From Cocos nucifera (taxonomy: Eukaryota > Streptophyta > Magnoliopsida > Arecales > Arecaceae), in NCBI GenBank assembly GCA_006176705.1, contig QRFJ01000384.1, positions 372,001 to 436,000 of the forward strand: a stretch of 64,000 nucleotides of DNA. Reading direction: 5' to 3'. Positions 59,170 to 64,000 of this stretch are shown here, piece after piece. The notes below the pieces were generated by a model. The model was given only the letters and a program-made list of their open reading frames with translations. It had not been told where the DNA came from and did no database searches. Position 1 is the first letter of the stretch. Each line of letters starts with the position of its first letter. Made by a program: the position numbers and the translations under genes.

Positions 59170-60808
59170 ATGTTGCCAAAGAAGGCTATAACCTGACGAT
59201 CTACTGCCTGCACCACTAGATCTAATCCAGATCTACCTACTCTGACCCCATCTCCAGCACCTCAACCCCCTCCACCAGCAGTCATAGTGGATCTAGAGCA
59301 GTTTAACCTACTGATGCAACAAGTTAGAGGCCTCATTGAGATGGTGTAGGCCATACAACAACCTCTAGTACCAGCTCAGCTAGAGAGACCCCCATCGGAG
59401 TGTCAAGAACTGGCGTAAAGAAGGCCCATCTAGGCAAGCAGACCAGTAATCCTTGGGAAGGAGAAGTAGAGAGCATAGAGCTCCTATTCTGATCATGATC
59501 TTCTTTCAGAGAGACTCTCTCCATCTACAGCTGGCGACCCTCTGAGATCCATGATCGAGATGATACTCTTGATCAAAAGCTCCAAAAAATAAATCAACGA
59601 ATTGAGAAACTCCACCATGCCACCCCAATCCATAATGACAACATCTGTATTGATCCTCCATTCTCTATCCAGATCATGCAGGAGCCTATCTCGTCGAACT
59701 TCAAGCTTTCTCAGTTTGAAAATTACGATGGGACCTCCAACCTGATCAACCACCTCGAAGCCTTTAGAACCATGATGCCACTCCATGGCACTTTTAATGC
59801 CATTCTCTATCAAGCTTTCTCCTCTACTCTGAAGAGAGTAGCAAGAACCTGATACTCAAACCTCAAATTGGATGCCATCTTTTTTTTTGATTAGCCAAGC
59901 TACGAATTTGTGGCTCATTTTATCAATAGTCGGCACCAGAGGTGAGGTTCTGACTCTCTTGTCAAAATCAAGCAAAATGAAGGAGAGTCCATCCAAGCTT
60001 ATGTTAACCATTTTAATGCTACTACTTTAGAGGTCCACAATCTAGACCAATCTGTTGCTATGACTGCACTGAAAAGCAGTCTTTAGAAGAATTATCTCCT
60101 CTTCTCTCTGAAAAAGAAGTACCTCTGAGACTTTGCCAATATGCTGGCTTGAGCCAAAGGCTATACCCGAGCAGAAGAAGCCTTCAGACTAAAAGATGAT
60201 GAAATTGCAAGAAAGCAATAAGCAGGTGAATTTAGCAAGCCCGCTACTGAAGAAAAGCTGAGCGAAGCTCGACTGTACCCCAAAACTCCTCCTGACTACA
60301 GACGAGTTCGAACTCCACCTCGAGCTCATCGACAAGAAAGCCTGGACAGAAGACCATGGTGGAGCTCTCCCCCCAAAAGATTCAACAACTCCTCTGAACA
60401 CCTTGAAGACTCGAGTGCTGATAGAAATAAAAGAGGGTTATCGAGGTCGGAGAGGATGAGGAGTCACCCAGCCAGGCACAACCTTAATAAATACTATCTC
60501 TACCATCATGACCATGGTCATGATACTAAAGAATGCATCCAGCTCTAAGATGAGATCAAGGGGCTGATAAGAAGAGGTCGACTGGATCGATTCCTTAGGC
60601 ATCAATCAGAAAGAAGAAAAGATTGACCAAGAGTCCTACCATAGCCTGAACCATCTTAGAGAGACGAGCCATAGGAAGATTAGCCTCTGCTCAAAATCAT
60701 TAACACCATTACTGGGGGACATCGATGGAGGGAGGCAAGCAGATCGGCAGAGTCGGTGAAAAAATAATGGACTGAAGAATTCATCGCTTTTATTGAAGAA
60801 GATGCTTA
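59170..60808 (+). pseudogene. gag: G2 gag, multiply frameshifted
   Basis: The probable start is ATG at 59170 (MLPKKAIT). Blocks homologous to G1 gag appear in changing frames: AVIVDLEQFNLLMQQVRGLI, NFKLSQFENYDGT, HFNATTLEVHNLDQS, and the zinc region near 60500 (YYLYHHDHGHDTKEC). It ends EEDA-stop at 60808, just as in G1. A role in particle formation is known for the family; this copy cannot make it. Confidence 0.8.
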
Positions 60809-60833
60809 AGGGATTCAATTCTCGTATAATGAC

Positions 60834-61230
60834 ATGGTTGTAGTAACTTTAAATATTGCTGACTATAATGTACATCATATTTTAATTGATAATAAAAGCT
60901 CTACTGATGTTTTATTTTATGATGCTTTCTTAAAAATATCTATACCTGATAGTAAAATGGGCCCAATGAATGCTTCATTAGTGGAATTTATGAGCGACAT
61001 AGTACCAGTTGAAGGAGTAATAACTTTACCAGTTGTGGTAGGTTGGTATCCTAAACAATCCAAAGCTCAAGTTGATTTTTTGGTAGTAAACGTTCCCTCC
61101 ATCTATAATGCAATTCTCGGCTGACCTGATTTAAATGCATTTTGGATAGTAGTCTCAACTTATTATTTGAAGATAAAATTTCTGACAGGATATGGAGTTT
61201 GAGAAGTCAGAGAAGATTAAGCTCTAGCTC
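60834..61230 (+). pseudogene. G2 aspartic protease
   Basis: The open frame MVVVTLNIADYNVHHILIDN continues NKSSTDVLFYDAF. The catalytic Asp is present; Gly of D-N-G-S is Lys here. The segment NVPSIYNAILG closes the domain (61124). It is cleaner than the G1 copy and shows the full PQ-SKAQVDFLVV strand that G1 lost. A TGA follows immediately. Confidence 0.78.
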
Positions 61231-61560
61231 GGCATTTTTACACCATCACCTTGCAAGGAGGAAAGCAACCAAACTTCTATCCAGTGGATGGGCTTGATGC
61301 CCATGATGATCTGACTGAAAAGCAGGGAGAACTAATCGATGATCTTATCACAGTTTTTTTGAATGATGAAAATAAAGATCATACTATCCAAATTGGCTCC
61401 AACCTGAAGGGAGCAATCAGAAAGCAACTCATCTCTTTCCTATAGAGGAATTTTAATATTTTTGCTTGGGTACCTACTGATATGCTTGGGATTGATGTAG
61501 AGGTAATGGAACATCATCTTGGTATAGACCTCAAAATGTCAGTCGATGAAGCAAAAGAAG
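61231..61560 (+). pseudogene. G2 protease-RT linker
   Basis: It reads VDGLDAHDDLTEKQGELIDD, LITVFLNDENKDHTIQIG and, after a stop at 61443, FAWVPTDMLGIDVEVMEHHL. The last part matches the Tat RT lead-in. It is homologous to G1 5651-5990. Confidence 0.7.
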
Positions 61561-62335
61561 CACAGCTTTACACCTGAGCGGTAGAAGGCCATTATGGATG
61601 AAATTAATAAACTACTTAAAGTAGAGTTCTTCCGAGAGGTGTCATACCCAGACTAGATTGCAAATATCGTCCTTATCAAGAAAGCAAATGGAAAGTGGAG
61701 GATATGCATAAATTTTATAGACTTGAACAAAGCTCGTCCAAAAGATAGCTGCCCTTTGCCTAGGATTGATCAATTAGTAGACACAACTTCGAACCATGAA
61801 CTCCTCACTTTCATGGATGTCTTTTTTGGTTATAATTAAATCTGGATTGTGCCAAAAGATGAGGAGAAAATTGCTTTTATTACTGACCATGGTTCTTATT
61901 GTTACAGAATCATGCCCTTTAAGCTCAAAAATGTAGGTGCAACTTATCAGGACATAATGAATAAAATCTTTAAAGAGCAGATTGATCACAACATGGAGGT
62001 TTATATGGACGACATATTTGTCAAGAGCCGATCTTCATCAAATCACATTACCGACCTTGAGATGACCTTCAACATCCTTTAGAAGTACAAGATGAAGCTA
62101 AACCCTACAAAATGCACTTTTGGAGTAACCTCGGGGAAGTTCCTAGGATTCGTGGTGTCAAGATATGACATTGAGATGAATCCGAAGAAGACCAAAGCCA
62201 TCCAAGAAATGACTGCCCCAAAAATGATAAAAGAAGTTCAACGCCTTACAGGTAAGGTGGAAGCCCTGAATCACTTTATCTCAAGGTTGGCAAAGCATTG
62301 CATATCCTTCTTCCAAGTACTTAAGTAGCCCAAGA
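61561..62335 (+). pseudogene. G2 reverse transcriptase
   Basis: Blocks: KVEFFREVSYPDWIAN-like lead (frameshifted), ANGKWRMCINF-like palm entry, FMDVFFGYN, PKDEEKIAFITDHGSYCYRI, MPFKLKNVGATYQDIMNKIF. The catalytic box is YMDD at 62002-62013, against YVDD in G1. The thumb reads KCTFGVTSGKFLGFVVSRYD. Frame breaks lie near 61650 and 61840. The two fingers/palm halves are more intact than in G1. Confidence 0.85.
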
Positions 62336-62770
62336 ACTTCAATTGGACTCCTGAGTGTTAGGGCCTTTGAAAAATTAAAGAATTATTTCAGTTCACCTCC
62401 ACTTCTCACTAAGCCTGAACCTAGAGAAGAATTATTTTTGGATTTAGCAGTATCCCCAGCGGCCATTGGAGCTATCCTGATTAGAAAAGAAGCTAAAATT
62501 TAGAAGTCGATCTACTATATAAGCTGAGTTTTGAGGGATGTAGAAATAAGATATATCAAATTAGAAAAACTGACTTATGCCTTATTGATTGCAGCCAGAA
62601 AGCTCTGACCTTATTTTCAGAGACATACCATCATTCTTCTCACTGATCAATCTATTAAAGTAGTTCTTCACCGACCTGATACCTCTAGAAGAATAGCAAA
62701 ATGGATGATTATGTTGACCAAATTTGATATCAATTATCAACCTCGATCGTCCATTAAAGCTCAGATACTG
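62336..62770 (+). pseudogene. G2 RNase H (RT-linked)
   Basis: After a frameshift at about 62360 it reads KLKNYFSSPPLLTKPEPREE, LFLDLAVSPAAIGAILIRKE, then YISXVLRDVEIRYIKLEKLT and HHSSHTDQSIKVVLH-like end. It has the expected spacing from YMDD. Stops are present at about 62359 and 62502. Confidence 0.78.
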
Positions 62771-62874
62771 ACTGACTTTATAGTAGACTACACCATCTCA
62801 GATGCAACTGAACTTGAGCACCAAGAAGTTTGTACTCCTAGCTCTCTTGAAGAAAAGTTGATCTTTCTGAAGAT

Positions 62875-63300
62875 TTCTGGACTTTGTATGTAGATGGTTC
62901 ATCCAATGCTTCAAGGGTAGATGCAAGACTGATTTTAATAAATCTAGAAAGAATTATTACTGAGTATGCTCTATGCTTTGAGTTTTTTGCTACTAACAAT
63001 GGAGCTGAGTATGAGCTCTAATCTTGAGATTGAGGATAGCTAAAGAACTGAAAGTAGAACACTTGAAGGTTTATAGTGATTCTCAATTAGTGGTGAGCCA
63101 GATCTGCAACACCTATAAAGCTTGGGAGGAAAGTATGAAAAATACTTGAAAAAAGTGAAAAGCTTAATTTTAGCCTTTACTAGCTTTGAAATTCAGCATA
63201 TCCCTAGGGCAGAAAATATTAGAGCTGATCTTCTTTCCAAGTTGCCTAAATTGGCCCCAAATGAATTGGCAAAAGAGGTTTTCTTTGAAGTTCTGCAGCA
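62875..63300 (+). pseudogene. G2 archaeal-type RNase H
   Basis: It reads VDGSSNASRVDARLILINLE, ALCFEFFATNNGAEYEL, VYSDSQLVVSQICNTYKAW, then FEIQHIPRAENIRADLLSKL. The three carboxylate-bearing motifs VDGSS, AEYE and YSD are kept. As in G1, this second RNase H marks the Tat clade. Confidence 0.78.
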
Positions 63301-63419
63301 TCCAAGTTTAGAGGAATCCCCAGCAATAATGCAAGTCGACCATGAACCTAGCTAGATTGACCCTCTAATATCATATCTCAAAGACAGAGTTCTTCCTAGA
63401 GATCCCAAAGAAGCTCAAA

Positions 63420-64000
63420 AATTGAGAAATTAGACCTCCCGCAATGTTTTATATGAAAATAAGTTATACAAGAGGTCGTATTCTTTACCGCTCCTCAAAT
63501 GCCTCCAGCCTTCCGAAGTAGATTATGCTTTTTGAGAAGTTCATAAAGGAATATGTGAAAACTATCTAGGAGCCAGATCTTTATCTTACAAACTGCTTTG
63601 GCAAGGATATTATTGGCAAACTATGCATCAAGATGCCATAGAATATGTTAGAAAATATGATCTGTGCTAGAGAAATGCAAGTATTCAGAGATAACCAGCT
63701 CCACAACTCACATCCTTAAGTACCCCTTGGCCATTTGTATAGTGAGGGATGGATATACTTGGGCCTTTTTCATGGCATCTGGATGATGAGAATTTTTTTG
63801 GTAGCAATAGATTATTTTACTAAGTGAATAAAGGCCAAACTTCTCACAAAAATAATTGAAGCCAAGATGCAGAACTTCATCTAAAAGTCAATAGTTTGTA
63901 GATTTGGCCTACCTCAGACATTAATTACTCATAATAGATGCTAGTTTGTAGGAGTAAAGTTTACTGAGTTTTATGAAGATCTGAATATTTTTCACCATTT
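63420..64000 (+). pseudogene. G2 integrase, N-terminal part (runs off the window)
   Basis: The zinc region reads EVHKGICENYLGARSLSYKL, YYWQTMHQDAIEYVRKYDLC; one Cys of the HHCC set is changed (KYDLC for RCDHC). The core begins GMDILGPFHGIW with the first catalytic Asp. The second region reads LITHNRC where G1 has VIDNG, so the second Asp is lost. The sequence ends in FTEFYEDLNIFHH at 64000. Confidence 0.8.

Larger units (their letters stand above)
57902..64000 (+). mobile_element. G2: Tat-lineage gypsy element, cut by the window end
   Basis: It inserted in C3 gag; the left 5 bp of the target are GTGAG (57897-57901), and the right copy is outside. The LTR start TGTTGGGGATAAA and primer region match G1. 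Gag, PR, RT, RH, aRH and integrase follow in the same order and spacing. The integrase core and 3' half lie beyond 64000. Confidence 0.88.

Overview
This is a stretch of repeat-rich nuclear DNA from a flowering plant with a large genome. The Tat-lineage Ty3/gypsy elements, TNP2-type CACTA transposon and nested Ty1/copia elements all fit a monocot, possibly a palm; the species is my inference and is not proved here. I see no intact host gene, tRNA, rRNA or CRISPR array. Nearly every recognisable coding segment belongs to a mobile element and is broken by stops or frameshifts.

Layout. (1) 1-1314: end of a plus-strand copia element (RNase H tail, LTR, tRNA-Met primer site). (2) 1315 to about 26.9 kb: one minus-strand copia element (C2), split by two insertions. 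Insertion one is G1, a complete 12.8-kb Tat-type gypsy element (2374-15201, target duplication TAATT/TAATC). It holds gag, protease, RT, two RNase H domains, integrase, a 119-bp tandem array, and two antisense accessory genes. Insertion two is a non-autonomous LTR element (20888-25441, target duplication TCCTT) with LTRs of about 2.07 kb around only 419 bp. (3) 15914-16909 is a noisy, error-like linker between two copies of a 4160-bp block (11754-15913 and 16910-21069) that match wherever compared. This looks like an assembly artefact. (4) 20098-26929 is repeated in tandem as 26930-33728 with a few percent divergence. (5) 33729-40004 has no recognisable gene, only degenerate tandem repeats. 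(6) 40005-42340 is a decayed CACTA-like element without a transposase. (7) 42341-45355 holds fragments of the Tat antisense protein, with a hAT-like MITE at 43078-43715. (8) 45356-48932 is a second, related element of the long-LTR, tiny-interior type. Its 3' LTR is cut by a TNP2-type CACTA transposon (48933 to about 54.9 kb, genes on the minus strand). (9) 56006-57901 is a copia LTR plus gag, split by G2 (57902 to the window end), a second Tat gypsy element that runs off the window.

How the parts relate. The window is a record of nested insertion, not a set of cooperating genes. The least ordinary features are the antisense gene pair inside G1, and the two long-LTR families. Those two families share a U3 hairpin, a leader splice donor, a minisatellite, and a 23-bp block lying 178-179 bp from the 3' LTR.
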